A stretch of 64,000 nt of DNA, from positions 11,656,001 through 11,720,000 of the forward strand of contig OX442319.1 of the NCBI GenBank assembly GCA_949358305.1, read 5' to 3'. Below are positions 12,756 through 24,895 of the stretch, piece by piece; position 1 is the stretch's first letter; each line of letters begins with the position of its first letter. The notes under the pieces were generated by a model that saw only the letters and a list, made by a program, of their open reading frames with translations, was not told the origin of the DNA and ran no database searches. The stretch comes from Strigamia acuminata. Its lineage: Eukaryota; Arthropoda; Chilopoda; Geophilomorpha; Linotaeniidae. The position numbers were made by a program, and so were the translations under genes.

Positions 12756-15700
12756 ACATCACAGTTGACTTAGCACAAACATCACAAGACCAATGTCTCT
12801 GAATGTTCTGAAATAGTGTTTAAACCTTAGTAGAAGGCTTCAATGTAAGTTTTAGCAACATCCAAGCAATGATTTGGAAGAATAAACTTTTGATCCCATT
12901 TGACATCACAGTTGACTTAGCACAAACATCACAAGACCAATGTTTCTGAATGTTCTGAAATAGTGTTTAAACCTTAGTAGAAGGCTTCAATGTAAGTTTT
13001 AGCAACATCCAAGCAATGATTTGGAAGAATAAACTTTTGATCCCATTTGACATCACAGTTGACTTAGCACAAACATCACAAGACCAATGTTTCTGAATGT
13101 TCTGAAATAGTGTTTAAACCTTAGTAGAAAGCTTCAATGTAAGTTTTAGCAACATCCAAGCAATAATTTGAAAGAATAAACTTTTGATCTCATTTGACGT
13201 CACAGTTGACTTAGCACAAACACCACAAGACCAATGTCTCTGAATGTTTAGAAATAGTGTTTAAACCTTAGTAGAAGGCTTCAATGTAAGTGTTAGCAAC
13301 ATCCAAGCAATAATTTGAAAGAATAAACTTTTGATCTCATTTGACATCACAGTTGACTTAGCACAAACACCACAAACCAATGTCTCTGAATGTTCTGAAA
13401 TAGTGTTTAAACCTTAGTAGAAGGCTTCAATGTAAGTTTTAGCAACATCCAAGCAATGATTTGGGAGAATAGACTTTTGATCTCATCACAGTTGACTTAG
13501 CACAAACATCACAAGACCAATGTCTCTGAATGTTTTGAAATAGTGTTTAAACCTTAGTAGAAAGCTTTAATGTAAGTTTTAGCAACATCCAAGCAATGAT
13601 TTGGGAGAATAGACTTTTGATCTCATCACAGTTGACTTAGCACAAACATCACAAGACCAATGTCTCTGAATGTTCTGAAATAGTGTTTAAACCTTAGTAG
13701 AAAGCTTTAATGTAAGTTTTAGCAACATCCAAGAAATGATTTGGGAAAATAGACTTTTGATCTCATCACAGTTGACTTAGCACAAACACCACAAGACCAA
13801 TGTCTCTAAATGTTCTGAAATAGTGTTTAAACCTTAGTAGACGGCTTCAATGTAAGTTTTAGCAACATCCAAGCAATGATTTGGGAGAATAGACTTTTGA
13901 TCTCATCACAGTTGACTTAGCACAAACACCACAAGACCAATGTCTCTGAATGTTCTGAAATAGTGTTTAAACTTTAGTAGAAAGCTTTAATGTAAGTTTT
14001 AGCAACATCCAAGCAATGATTTGAAAGAATAAACTTTTGATCTCATTTGACATCACAGTTGACTTAGCACAAACATCACAAGACCAATGTCTCTGAATGT
14101 TCTGAAATAGTGTTTAAACCTTAGTAGAAGGCTTCAATGTAAGTTTTAGCAACATCCAAGCAATGATTTGGAAGAATAAACTTTTGATCCCATTTGACAT
14201 CACAGTTGACTTAGCACAAACATCACAAGACCAATCTTTCTGAATGTTCTGAAATAGTGTTTAAACCTTAGTAGAAAGCTTCAATGTAAGTTTTAGCAAC
14301 ATCCAAGCAATAATTTGAAAGAATAAACTTTTGATCTCATTTGACGTCACAGTTGACTTAGCACAAACACCACAAGACCAATGTCTCTGAATGTTTAGAA
14401 ATAGTGTTTAAACCTTAGTAGAAGGCTTCAAGGTAAGTGTTAGCAACATCCAAGCAATAATTTGAAAGAATAAACTTTTGATCTCATTTGACATCACAGT
14501 TGACTTAGCACAAACACCACAAACCAATGTCTCTGAATGTTCTGAAATAGTGTTTAAACCTTAGTAGAAGGCTTCAATGTAAGTTTTAGCAACATCCAAG
14601 CAATGATTTGGGAGAATAGACTTTTGATCTCATCACAGTTGACTTAGCACAAACACCACAAGACCAATGTCTCTGAATGTTTAGAAATAGTGTTTAAACC
14701 TTAGTAGAAGGCTTCAATGTAAGTGTTAGCAACATCCAAGCAATAATTTGAAAGAATAAACTTTTGATCTCATTTGACATCACAGTTGACTTAGCACAAA
14801 CACCACAAACCAATGTCTCTGAATGTTCTGAAATAGTGTTTAAACCTTAGTAGAAGGCTTCAATGTAAGTTTTAGCAACATCCAAGCAATGATTTGGGAG
14901 AATAGACTTTTGATCTCATCACAGTTGACTTAGCACAAACATCACAAGACCAATGTCTCTGAATGTTTTGAAATAGTGTTTAAACCTTAGTAGAAAGCTT
15001 TAATGTAAGTTTTAGCAACATCCAAGCAATGATTTGGGAGAATAGACTTTTGATCTCATCACAGTTGACTTAGCACAAACACCACAAGACCAATGTCTCT
15101 AAATGTTCTGAAATAGTGTTTAAACCTTAGTAGACGGTTTCAATGTAAGTTTTAGCAACATCCAAGCAATGATTTGGGAGAATAGACTTTTGATCTCATC
15201 ACAGTTGACTTAGCACAAACACCACAAGACCAATGTCTCTGAATGTTCTGAAATAGTGTTTAAACTTTAGTAGAAAGCTTTAATGTAAGTTTTAGCAACA
15301 TCCAAGCAATGATTTGAAAGAATAAACTTTTGATCTCATTTGACATCACAATTGACTTAGCACAAACATCACAAGACCAATGTCTCTGAATGTTCTGAAA
15401 TAGTATTTAAACTTTAGTAGAAGGCTTCAATGTAAGTTTTAGCAACATCCAAGCAATGATTTGGAAGAATAAACTTTTGATCCCATTTGACATCACAGTT
15501 GACTTAGCACAAACATCACAAGACCAATGTTTCTGAATGTTCTGAAATAGTGTTTAAACCTTAGTAGAAAGCTTCAATGTAAGTTTTAGCAACATCCAAG
15601 CAATAATTTGAAAGAATAAACTTTTGATCTCATTTGACGTCACAGTTGACTTAGCACAAACACCACAAAACCAATGTGTCTGAATGTTCTGAAATAGTGT

Positions 15701-17955
15701 TTAAACCTTAGTAGAAGGCTTCAATGTAAGTTTTAGCAACATCCAAGCAATGATTTTGGAGAATAGACTTTTGATCTCATCACAGTTGACTTAGCACAAA
15801 CATCACAAGATCAATGTCTCTGAATGTTCTGAAATAGTGTTTAAACCTTAGTAGAAAGCTTTAATGTAAGTTTTAGCAACATCCAAGCAATGATTTGAAA
15901 GAATAAACTTTTGATCTCATTTGACATCACAGTTGACTTAGCACAAACATCACAAGACCAATGTCTCTGAATGTTCAGAAATAGTGTTTAAACCTTAGTA
16001 GAAAGCTTCAATGTAAGTTTTAGCAACATCCAAGCAATGATTTGGGAGAATAGACTTTTGATCTCATCACAGTTGACTTAGCACAAACACCACAAGACCA
16101 ATGTCTCTGAATGTTCTGAAATAGTGTTTAAACTTTAGTAGAAAGCTTTAATGTAAGTTTTAGCAACATCCAAGCAATGATTTGAAAGAATAAACTTTTG
16201 ATCTCATTTGACATCACAATTGACTTAGCACAAACATCACAAGACCAATGTCTCTGAATGTTCTGAAATAGTATTTAAACTTTAGTAGAAGGCTTCAATG
16301 TAAGTTTTAGCAACATCCAAGCAATGATTTGGAAGAATAAACTTTTGATCCCATTTGACATCACAGTTGACTTAGCACAAACATCACAAGACCAATGTTT
16401 CTGAATGTTCTGAAATAGTGTTTAAACCTTAGTAGAAAGCTTCAATGTAAGTTTTAGCAACATCCAAGCAATAATTTGAAAGAATAAACTTTTGATCTCA
16501 TTTGACGTCACAGTTGACTTAGCACAAACACCACAAAACCAATGTGTCTGAATGTTCTGAAATAGTGTTTAAACCTTAGTAGAAGGCTTCAATGTAAGTT
16601 TTAGCAACATCCAAGCAATGATTTTGGAGAATAGACTTTTGATCTCATCACAGTTGACTTAGCACAAACATCACAAGATCAATGTCTCTGAATGTTCTGA
16701 AATAGTGTTTAAACCTTAGTAGAAAGCTTTAATGTAAGTTTTAGCAACATCCAAGCAATGATTTGAAAGAATAAACTTTTGATCTCATTTGACATCACAG
16801 TTGACTTAGCACAAACATCACAAGACCAATGTCTCTGAATGTTCAGAAATAGTGTTTAAACCTTAGTAGAAAGCTTCAATGTAAGTTTTAGCAACATCCA
16901 AGCAATGATTTGGGAGAATAGACTTTTGATCTCATCACAGTTGACTTAGCACAAACACCACAAGACCAATGTCTCTGAATGTTCTGAAATAGTGTTTAAA
17001 CTTTAGTAGAAAGCTTTAATGTAAGTTTTAGCAACATCCAAGCAATGATTTGAAAGAATAAACTTTTGATCTCATTTGACATCACAGTTGACTTAGCACA
17101 AACATCACAAGACCAATGTCTCTGAATGTTCTGAAATAGTGTTTAAACCTTAGTAGAAGGCTTCAATGTAAGTTTTAGCAACATCCAAGCAATGATTTGG
17201 AAGAATAAACTTTTGATCCCATTTGACATCACAGTTGACTTAGCACAAACATCACAAGACCAATGTTTCTGAATGTTCTGAAATAGTGTTTAAACCTTAG
17301 TAGAAAGCTTCAATGTAAGTTTTAGCAACATCCAAGCAATAATTTGAAAGAATAAACTTTTGATCTCATTTGACGTCACAGTTGACTTAGCACAAACACC
17401 ACAAGACCAATGTGTCTGAATGTTCTGAAATAGTGTTTAAACCTTAGTAGAAGGCTTCAATGTAAGTTTTAGCAACATCCAAGCAATGATTTTGGAGAAT
17501 AGACTTTTGATCTCATCACAGTTGACTTAGCACAAACATCACAAGACCAATGTCTCTGAATGTTCTGAAATAGTGTTTAAACCTTAGTAGAAAGCTTTAA
17601 TGTAAGTTTTAGCAACATCCAAGCAATAATTTGAAAGAATAAACTTTTGATCTCATTTGACGTCACAGTTGACTTAGCACAAACATCACAAGACCAATGT
17701 TTCTGAATGTTCTGAAATAGTATTTAAACCTTAGTAGAAAGCTTCAATGTAAGTTTTAGCAACATCCAAGCAATGATTTGGGAGAATAGACTTTTGATCT
17801 CATCACAGTTGACTTAGCACAAACATCACAAGACCAATGTCTCTGAATGTTCTGAAATAGTGTTTAAACCTTAGTAGAAAGCTTTAATGTAAGTTTTAGC
17901 AACATCCAAGAAATGATTTGGGAGAATAGACTTTTGATCTCATCACAGTTGACTT
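12756..17955. repeat. 147-bp satellite array, block 2
   Basis: The same tandem satellite as block 1, continuing the monomer interrupted by the solo LTR. Monomers of 147, 146 and 140 bp alternate. The block ends inside a monomer (after GTTGACTT) where element A is inserted. Confidence 0.96.
15226..16961. repeat. 868-bp (6-monomer) higher-order repeat, two copies
   Basis: Copies 15226-16093 and 16094-16961 appear identical on reading. Private variants recur exactly 868 bp apart: ATTGACTTAG (15351, 16219), CACAAAACCAATG, CAAGATCAATG and GTTCAGAAATAG. 868 equals four 147-bp plus two 140-bp monomers. A diverged third copy follows from 16962. Confidence 0.85.
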
Positions 17956-18246
17956 TGTTGCAGGTCAACAAGACAGACAGAAAGGAATGGCGATGCGTAT
18001 CCAAATTCAAGACACTTGAGCTCGCCCAAGGTCGTATGGCGTGGTTAGTACGAAAATCGCACTGGAAAGCAATAAATCCGCAACAAATGGCATTGTTGAA
18101 CCGCTGGAACAATGTGGAGAACACCTGCACCAAGTATCCAATAGGTGGCGGAAACATAAGTTGGCCTGAGAATTTTTAAACTACTCACTACACATTGAAT
18201 GTGTTTGAAAATAAGCCTAAAACAAGAGCTAATAAAACACAACACA

Positions 18247-18252
18247 TTTATT
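18247..18252 (-). terminator. Poly(A) signal in 3' LTR of element A
   Basis: Sense strand AATAAA followed by a GT-rich stretch (TGTGTTGTGTTTTATT), the usual arrangement for the R/U5 border. The same signal is in the 5' LTR at 26106-26111. Confidence 0.55.
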
Positions 18253-18380
18253 CAAAGGTTGGTTAATAACTGAAGAAATTACAGCAATTAGATTGGTTCT
18301 TAGAGAACCGCACATGCGCAGTACCGAATATGGCACGCGCCAGGCCGATAGCGGCGAAATACAGATACACGAAAGATTCC

Positions 18381-18394
18381 GTTACCATGGTAAC
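18381..18394 (-). promoter_or_regulatory. Perfect RFX X-box palindrome, 3' LTR of element A
   Basis: GTTACCATGGTAAC is a perfect 14-bp palindrome and an exact fit to the RFX/DAF-19 X-box form. Flanking bases extend it to CCGTTACC...GGTAACGG. Confidence 0.65.
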
Positions 18395-19180
18395 GGAGGA
18401 AACAAGATTACGGCAAAGTTGGCATTTGCTTAAAAATGCACTAAAAATACATTGAATTACATTGAAATGACCACAAGAATGCGGTGAACAAAAAAGCTAA
18501 TCACAACAATGTCCAAAAACACGTTAAACAATGAGATATTTGCAATAAACCGATCTCGGAATGAAAGGATTGAAAATAGCCAATCACAGGCTTCGAAAAT
18601 TACATAACGATCACATTTGAATTTCGATCGGTACAAAAGCACAAAATTATCAAAGAATACATACTGAATAATAACGCAATGTAATAGTAAATGCAAATTA
18701 TGTGATATAAAATACATAAACAACGATTACTAAATGTAAACAGTCGCTTGGGACAAACATGGCGACCGGCGAACATAACAAAGGTGTTGGATCAAACATG
18801 GCGTCCGGCGAACATTACAAAAGCTTCAAAACAACACGAAAATGGAATAAAAAGCACTAAATGTAATTATGCAATAAAGAATAGATTAAATAATAAGAAT
18901 ATTTGTTCATTCTCTTCACAAAACACCGAGTGATTACACACAAGTTGAATAAATACGAATTTATCGGCCAAACGAACATTCCCGGCTGCGCTTTTATGGC
19001 AGACGGAAACGAACGTTCAAACCAATCAAACGGAACTTCCAAAGCAGTTTTGATGCATCTAGATAGAAAGAGCATGCTTGAATTAGTCTAAACGAATGCT
19101 TAATAAAAATCCAAGTGATTTGAAAAGTACTAAACAAAAGGTTAGAAGGCGGAACCGTAACTTTACGGGAAACAGAAAAA

Positions 19181-19188
19181 TGACGTCA
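19181..19188 (-). promoter_or_regulatory. CRE palindrome, 3' LTR of element A
   Basis: TGACGTCA at the position conserved in all LTRs of the window. Confidence 0.55.
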
Positions 19189-19578
19189 CTAGCATCGCAA
19201 TTGTATGCTAGGTAACGAAATTTGCACCAAAACAGTTCGAAATCAATACAAACTCTCAAAAAACAAGTGAATAAGTCAATAAATGCACGGAATAAGATAT
19301 TTGAAATCAATACAAAGTATAAACATTACTGAATATTGAAAAGTATGAATAAAAATCAAGTCAAAACACTTTAATAAGCAATAAAAAAATCTGAAAAGTG
19401 AAAAATACCAATTAGGCAAAGGAAATTAAAACACTTAAAGATTTTAATCAACTCAAAGTAAATGGTAAAAATATTGACAATAAAATAGCACAACAATTTC
19501 TACGCTGTCTTGCAACAGCGAATTGCCGGCGAGAGGACAGAGATGGAGAACCACGCAAAAAAAATCACAAAAGAAAAA

Positions 19579-22500
19579 TCACTCAAGTTCTAGGGCTCTC
19601 ACATGCTTGACTGACCTTTTCAACTCACGTCCATCGGGTAGCACAACTTTTATCACACGGATTTGACCATCCTCACCGGGAAAAATTTCTTTTATCCTGG
19701 CAAGTGGCCAAAAATATGGGTTAGTACCCATTTTTTCTAGAAGCACTATTTGGTCTACTTTAGGGTTTTTGAAGAACTTATCACCTTTGGATTCATAAAA
19801 ATTCCTCAATTGCATGAGGTAACTCTTTTTCCAAATTTTCCAGAACTCCCAAATAAATTGGCGTCGTTTAATGTCCAGTTTTCTTAAATCTGATTTTTTA
19901 ATTGCACTCAGTTGTTTGTTTATTACGTATTTTGGCATGCCTCCTGTTAGAAAGTTTTCAGGTGCCAAAATTCTACCACCATCTACACTGTCTGGGACGT
20001 AACTTAAGGGTCGGGAATTTAGCACTGAACTTATTTCCAAGACCAATGTTTGGAGAGTTTCCAAGTCTACAGTGCTGCGCAACAAAGTTTTTCGAAGTTT
20101 ATCTTTAACAGAGCGGACTAGACGCTCCCACGCTCCGCCCATCCATGGAGACAGCGGTGGGATGAATGTCCAGAGCACCCTTTTTTCAGATAGGAAAGTT
20201 TTCACGTCATTATGACCGATGAGTTTCCCCCATGATTGTAATTCGAGGCTTCCGCGCTCAAACGTCTTACTGTTGTCAGAGAAAATCTTCCCGGGGTATC
20301 CGTGGCGTGCCCCAAATCTTCTCATTGCAAGCAAAAACTTTGGCACAGAAAGGTCCTCTGATACTTCTAAATGTATGGAACGGGTCACCATACACGTGAA
20401 AAGCAAGATGTAAACTTTTTTCTTTTCTTTCTTGTTGCTGCCGACATAAATGGGACCCAAGTGGTCCACTCCTGTGTTTTGGAATGGCGCCGCTGGTGTC
20501 ACACGTTCAGCAGGAAGGTCACCCGTTGAAGGGTTGTTGCGTGCAAGTTTTCCTCGTCGGCAAATCTCACATTCTCGAATAACTGTTTGTATAGTTCTTC
20601 GTCCTCTTATAATCCAAAATTGTTCGCGTAGGTGATACAAAGTTTCGCTTATGTCACCGTGAAGCAACTCCAAATGCACTTTTTTAATTAACAGTCTTGT
20701 TATCCAACTGTCATAATGCAAAATAATTGGATAAACCTCATCAAATGTCAACAGTGATTTTTTCAAGCGGCTACGAAGTCGAAGTAATCCGTCCTCGTCA
20801 ATGAAGAGCTCGAAATTGCGTAGGGTGGAATGTTTAGACAGTTCTCTTTTGTTTTTCACATCATCAATCTCCTCAGAAAAATGTAGTTTCTGGGAAAACT
20901 GCAGGATCTTCAATTGGTTGGCCTCTTTCTCGAGTGGCGAGAGAGGCTCACCGCGCAAAAGTTTGTTTTTCCATCGCAAAATGTATGAAAAAACTCTCAA
21001 AAGTCGGTTGTAATTTCGGAATCGTTTGAAGAATCGACCAATAAAGCTTTCTGTCACTTGAATTGTCATCACAACGATTTTTCTTTCTTCTTCTGGAAGA
21101 TCCTCTTGTATAATTTCTCTTTTTTCCAGTTTCGAGACATCAACTCCAAACCACCAAAGTTTATTTTGCATCAATGTTTTCGAGTTATGTGGTCGAGTTA
21201 ATAAATCTGCTGGGTTAAATTCCGTTGGTACGTGAGACCATTGTTCGGGTTTGGTAGAAGAAATAATTTCTTGAACACGGTTTGAGACATATGGTTTCCA
21301 TACGTTCTTGTCCGAATTTATCCAGGCTAGAGTTATGGTGGAGTCCGAGTAGTATTTCACTTCAGTGACCGGGTAACCGGGAAGAAAGTTTTCTAACAGG
21401 TACTTGGTCATTCGCACTCCAACCACTGCTGCAGTTAATTCAAGTCGAGGAAGAGTCACTTTTTTCGTCGGCGCAATACGACATTTACTCAACAATAAAG
21501 TTCTTTTGCCCTCTAGATTGACGACAAAAATTGAACAGCCAAACGCCTTTGTGCTTGCGTCACAGAAAACTTCTAAAGTGATGTCTTGACCGGAATAAGT
21601 CTGCAGCCAACGTTGTACTTTCAATTCTTTCAATTTTTGTATGTCTTGACTCCATTCTTCGACTTCTTTTTTCTCTGAGTCAAGAATCTTTTCATCCCAG
21701 TTTTTTGTCCTAATCCAGATTGCTTGAACTAGCAGTTTCATTTGAAGCACAACAGGAGCAATGAGTCCCATTGGATCGAATATGGAAGCCATTAATGAAA
21801 CAACTTCTCGCTTCGTATTCGGAATTTTTTCAATTGTCGGAATGTTAAACATCATGACATCTTCTGCCGTGTTCCACAATATTCCAAGCATTTTTATAAT
21901 TCCTAAGTCCGAAAACTCCTCTCCTCGCATATGAAAACCTTCTTTTTTCAAATTGTTGAAGACGTCCTTGCTTGAGGTCGCCCACTTCACGAGGGGAAGC
22001 TTTCCGTCGTCTAATATCACTTTCAGTTTCTTGCAATGTGATGTTGTGTCGGCTGTAAAATCTCCTCCTGACGTCAAATCATCCATGAAAATTCCATCAT
22101 CGAGTGCGTCGACTTCTTTTGCATGAGTTTCTTCAAATTGTTTCGCTTGTTTCCTAATCGTCGCACACAAGAGGAATGGAGAAGAAATGACGCCAAATGG
22201 CACGACAATCATTCGCAGAACCATTAGATTATTCCACAAATTTTGCCATGAGTATGGCTCTTTGAAATAGTCACGAGCGACCCACAAAAAACGTAAAAAG
22301 TTTGTTTGAGTTGGGTTGATCATAACCTGGAGAAACGCTTGCTTAATGTCTGCTATTATTGGAATACAATAGAGACGGAATCTCACAATAACGAGTATTA
22401 AGTCTGGATTAAGGGAGGGTCCCGGAAATAAACAGTCATTGAGGGAAAGTTTCCCCTTCTTGGATGAAGACGCGTTGAACACTACTCGAAATTTCGTCGT

Positions 22501-24819
22501 GTCTCGATCCTCCTTGATTACAGGATGGTGAGGTATATTGTATGTTCCTTTCTTCAGAAAACGCTCTTCTTTTGGGACTTCCTCCGCGTGATTTTCGTGA
22601 ATATACTGCCACATGGACTCGTCGTAACGTTTTTTGTAGTCCTCGTTGGCATCTATTCTTTTGAGCGTGTTGGCCAGTTGATTCATGGCCAATTCCCAAT
22701 TGGACTCCAAGTCGACTTCCTGTCCGTTGAATGGCAGCATGACTTCATAACGTCCATCGTCTAGACGCTTCGTAGTTGATTCGAATCGATCGCGAATAAA
22801 GTCGGATTCTTTTTCTCCCGCATTTATTCCGATTGCTTCCAAGTTCCACAGTTTGTCCAATTTTTCTTGGATGTCTAAGTCACATGTATTGCAACATGTT
22901 GTCATTCCTTCCTCATCTTCGAATAAATTGGTGTTCCCCGCCGCTCCGGACAAGACCCAACCAAAAATTGTATTTATTAATCCAAGATCTGCGTTTACTT
23001 TTTTCTTGCCGTCCTTAACGACCTTCCACCACACGTCGACTCCTAAAAGCACGTCGATTTGAGAAGTCTTAGCTGGTAGGTCTTCAGCAAGTTCAAGGTT
23101 TAACTTCTTCACCTTGTCTATTATTGATGAGTTAAGAATGCCCTGCACTCGTGGCAAATTTTCCACAGAAAGCATTGAAAGTTTCAAATCTTGAGTGTCA
23201 TTTTTACTTTGCAATGTGACATTAAACACATCATAGTCCGTGGCTGCTGGAGACGAGTCGTTGAATCTCTGTGTGGTGGCAGAGACACTGCCGCATTTTT
23301 TCAGTTTCAGTCTTTCAACAAATTCTTTTGTAATGAACGATCGATGGCTTCCCGGGTCGATCATTCCACGAATGCTGTGAGTTCCTCCTGATTTGGTTTT
23401 AAGGTCCGCGGTGAATATCATTAGTTGTAGAGTCGTCGAGATAGCGCATGATACATGTGTTGTTACTTGTGGCTCCTTCGGCTTCTCCACAGCGCTCGTT
23501 GAATTCTTCACCTCGGATTTTTTGCATATTGTGGAATGGTGTCGCCCACCACAATGTTTACAAGAAAATTTGACCTTGCAGTCTCCCACTCTATGTCCAG
23601 TTCTAAAACAGTTAAAACACAGTCTGTTTTTCTTTACTATTTCGATTTTCGCGTTAATTTCGAAATCCTTTTTACAAGAGCCGTTTAAATGTTCATCATC
23701 ACAAAAAATGCACTTGCTTGTCCTTGAAGGCACACTCTTGCTGTCAGATTTCGTTTCATTCTTTGTTTTGGCACTAGTAGACTGCTTGGCGTCTTGAGTA
23801 GCTGCGCACGTGGTCATTGAACCTTTCACTTTCGGTTTCTCCACTTCAGATTTTTCATTCTTGTCTTTTTTCGATTTTTCAGAAACGCTTTCAGTTCGTT
23901 CGGCCATCGCAACTTCATTCACAAAGAAATTGAGCAACGTAACAATGTTCTTATTTTGTATTCCGTGAACCTGGTAAAATCTTAATGCCATTGAAGTTGG
24001 AAACTTGCTAATTATGTCTGGCAATAAGAAGGCTCCGGAAGTCTGAATAGGAATTTTAAGTTGCTCTAAAAGTCTAATAGTCGCAGAAATCTTGGTCAAG
24101 TTTGTTTTTATCGCTTTTGTTGGATAAATACTCGAAACCACCTTTAATTCTCGAATTGATTTTATTAACGCAGTTTGTTGTGCATCCTCATCACCAAAAT
24201 GTCTTTCGAGTTCTTCTCTTGCAAGGTCATAGGATTCCTCGATCAGGGGAAAAGTTGAGATGAGAATTGCTGCTTCTCCAGTACACATAGTTTGTAAATA
24301 CTGGAGTTTTTCAATGTTACTCAGGTCTGGATCCTTGTGTACGGAGGTCTCGAAGTTGCTTTTGAATGTTCTGTACTTCAAAATATCTCCGTCGAATTTT
24401 ACGGAATCCAGTTTGGGCAGCTTCGAATTTTTTCTAAACGTTGCTGTCGCGTTCAAGGTTGTATTCTGGTTTGAGCTTGTCGACGTATTTAATCTTCCTC
24501 CCAAAGTTGGAAGTGATCGCTTTGAAATTTCGTATCTCGTGCGAAGAAGATCCACTCTTGCTTGCATAGTCTCAAGCTTGTCAATGCATTCTAGATAATA
24601 GCCGTGGTCCGAATATTCCTGTAGATCATTCAGCGCACCGACTATTCTCGTTTCTTTCGGGGTCGCAGTTTGCACCAGCGCTTCCAGTTCACCTGGATCT
24701 GCTGTCTTCTCCGATATAGACAACAAATGATTCATTGCAGTGACTTGCGATTCCCAACGTTGTTGTAGCACTTCGATTTGATCTTCATTTAGAAGATCTC
24801 TCATTGTAGGTTCCGCCAT
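19579..24819 (-). CDS. gag-pol: Gag-pol polyprotein of BEL/Pao element A
   Basis: Single frame of 1746 codons encoding all proteins for retrotransposition. In order: N-terminal helical segment (1-130); DUF1759-type gag (about 140-300); three zinc knuckles (C370/C373/H377/C382, C401/C404/H409/C414, C420/C423/H427 or H428/C432); DUF1758-like aspartic protease with D488-P-G-S; reverse transcriptase with catalytic D824 (ADIKQAF) and F911-M-D-D; RNase H with D1087, E1127 and D1159; integrase zinc finger H1382/H1387/C1417/C1420; integrase D1452, D1515 and E1565; C-terminal domain 1690-1746 ending in LELE. The start ATG lies 30 bases after a candidate splice acceptor and begins MAEP, as in element B. 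The protease has DPG instead of the common D[S/T]G. The stop is 61 bp from the 3' LTR. No disruptions seen. Confidence 0.96.
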   Translation of the reverse strand: MAEPTMRDLLNEDQIEVLQQRWESQVTAMNHLLSISEKTADPGELEALVQTATPKETRIVGALNDLQEYSDHGYYLECIDKLETMQARVDLLRTRYEISKRSLPTLGGRLNTSTSSNQNTTLNATATFRKNSKLPKLDSVKFDGDILKYRTFKSNFETSVHKDPDLSNIEKLQYLQTMCTGEAAILISTFPLIEESYDLAREELERHFGDEDAQQTALIKSIRELKVVSSIYPTKAIKTNLTKISATIRLLEQLKIPIQTSGAFLLPDIISKFPTSMALRFYQVHGIQNKNIVTLLNFFVNEVAMAERTESVSEKSKKDKNEKSEVEKPKVKGSMTTCAATQDAKQSTSAKTKNETKSDSKSVPSRTSKCIFCDDEHLNGSCKKDFEINAKIEIVKKNRLCFNCFRTGHRVGDCKVKFSCKHCGGRHHSTICKKSEVKNSTSAVEKPKEPQVTTHVSCAISTTLQLMIFTADLKTKSGGTHSIRGMIDPGSHRSFITKEFVERLKLKKCGSVSATTQRFNDSSPAATDYDVFNVTLQSKNDTQDLKLSMLSVENLPRVQGILNSSIIDKVKKLNLELAEDLPAKTSQIDVLLGVDVWWKVVKDGKKKVNADLGLINTIFGWVLSGAAGNTNLFEDEEGMTTCCNTCDLDIQEKLDKLWNLEAIGINAGEKESDFIRDRFESTTKRLDDGRYEVMLPFNGQEVDLESNWELAMNQLANTLKRIDANEDYKKRYDESMWQYIHENHAEEVPKEERFLKKGTYNIPHHPVIKEDRDTTKFRVVFNASSSKKGKLSLNDCLFPGPSLNPDLILVIVRFRLYCIPIIADIKQAFLQVMINPTQTNFLRFLWVARDYFKEPYSWQNLWNNLMVLRMIVVPFGVISSPFLLCATIRKQAKQFEETHAKEVDALDDGIFMDDLTSGGDFTADTTSHCKKLKVILDDGKLPLVKWATSSKDVFNNLKKEGFHMRGEEFSDLGIIKMLGILWNTAEDVMMFNIPTIEKIPNTKREVVSLMASIFDPMGLIAPVVLQMKLLVQAIWIRTKNWDEKILDSEKKEVEEWSQDIQKLKELKVQRWLQTYSGQDITLEVFCDASTKAFGCSIFVVNLEGKRTLLLSKCRIAPTKKVTLPRLELTAAVVGVRMTKYLLENFLPGYPVTEVKYYSDSTITLAWINSDKNVWKPYVSNRVQEIISSTKPEQWSHVPTEFNPADLLTRPHNSKTLMQNKLWWFGVDVSKLEKREIIQEDLPEEERKIVVMTIQVTESFIGRFFKRFRNYNRLLRVFSYILRWKNKLLRGEPLSPLEKEANQLKILQFSQKLHFSEEIDDVKNKRELSKHSTLRNFELFIDEDGLLRLRSRLKKSLLTFDEVYPIILHYDSWITRLLIKKVHLELLHGDISETLYHLREQFWIIRGRRTIQTVIRECEICRRGKLARNNPSTGDLPAERVTPAAPFQNTGVDHLGPIYVGSNKKEKKKVYILLFTCMVTRSIHLEVSEDLSVPKFLLAMRRFGARHGYPGKIFSDNSKTFERGSLELQSWGKLIGHNDVKTFLSEKRVLWTFIPPLSPWMGGAWERLVRSVKDKLRKTLLRSTVDLETLQTLVLEISSVLNSRPLSYVPDSVDGGRILAPENFLTGGMPKYVINKQLSAIKKSDLRKLDIKRRQFIWEFWKIWKKSYLMQLRNFYESKGDKFFKNPKVDQIVLLEKMGTNPYFWPLARIKEIFPGEDGQIRVIKVVLPDGRELKRSVKHVRALELE

Positions 24820-24895
24820 TTTCTCTGTCCTCTCTCACAAAAAATTCGGCTGTGAAATTTGGAAAGAACAGATAAAAACGGGCATGACAATTCAA

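Larger units (their letters stand above)
17956..19517 (-). repeat. 3' LTR of element A
   Basis: 1562 bp with TGTTGC and GCAACA termini. It is the left copy in window coordinates and, because the element reads on the minus strand, the 3' LTR. It contains an X-box palindrome (18381), NRF1-like CACATGCGCAG (18311), two YY1-like AACATGGCG words 39 bp apart (18756, 18795) within a short tandem duplication, and a CRE (19181). Confidence 0.95.

Noticed and set aside
18457-19310. Small open frames inside the LTRs (60-97 codons, both strands)
   Set aside because: They recur in both LTRs only because the LTRs are copies. They are not conserved between LTR families and overlap each other on opposite strands.
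19902-24598. Plus-strand frames opposite gag-pol of both elements
   Set aside because: Shadow frames of a strongly coding minus strand; no independent features.
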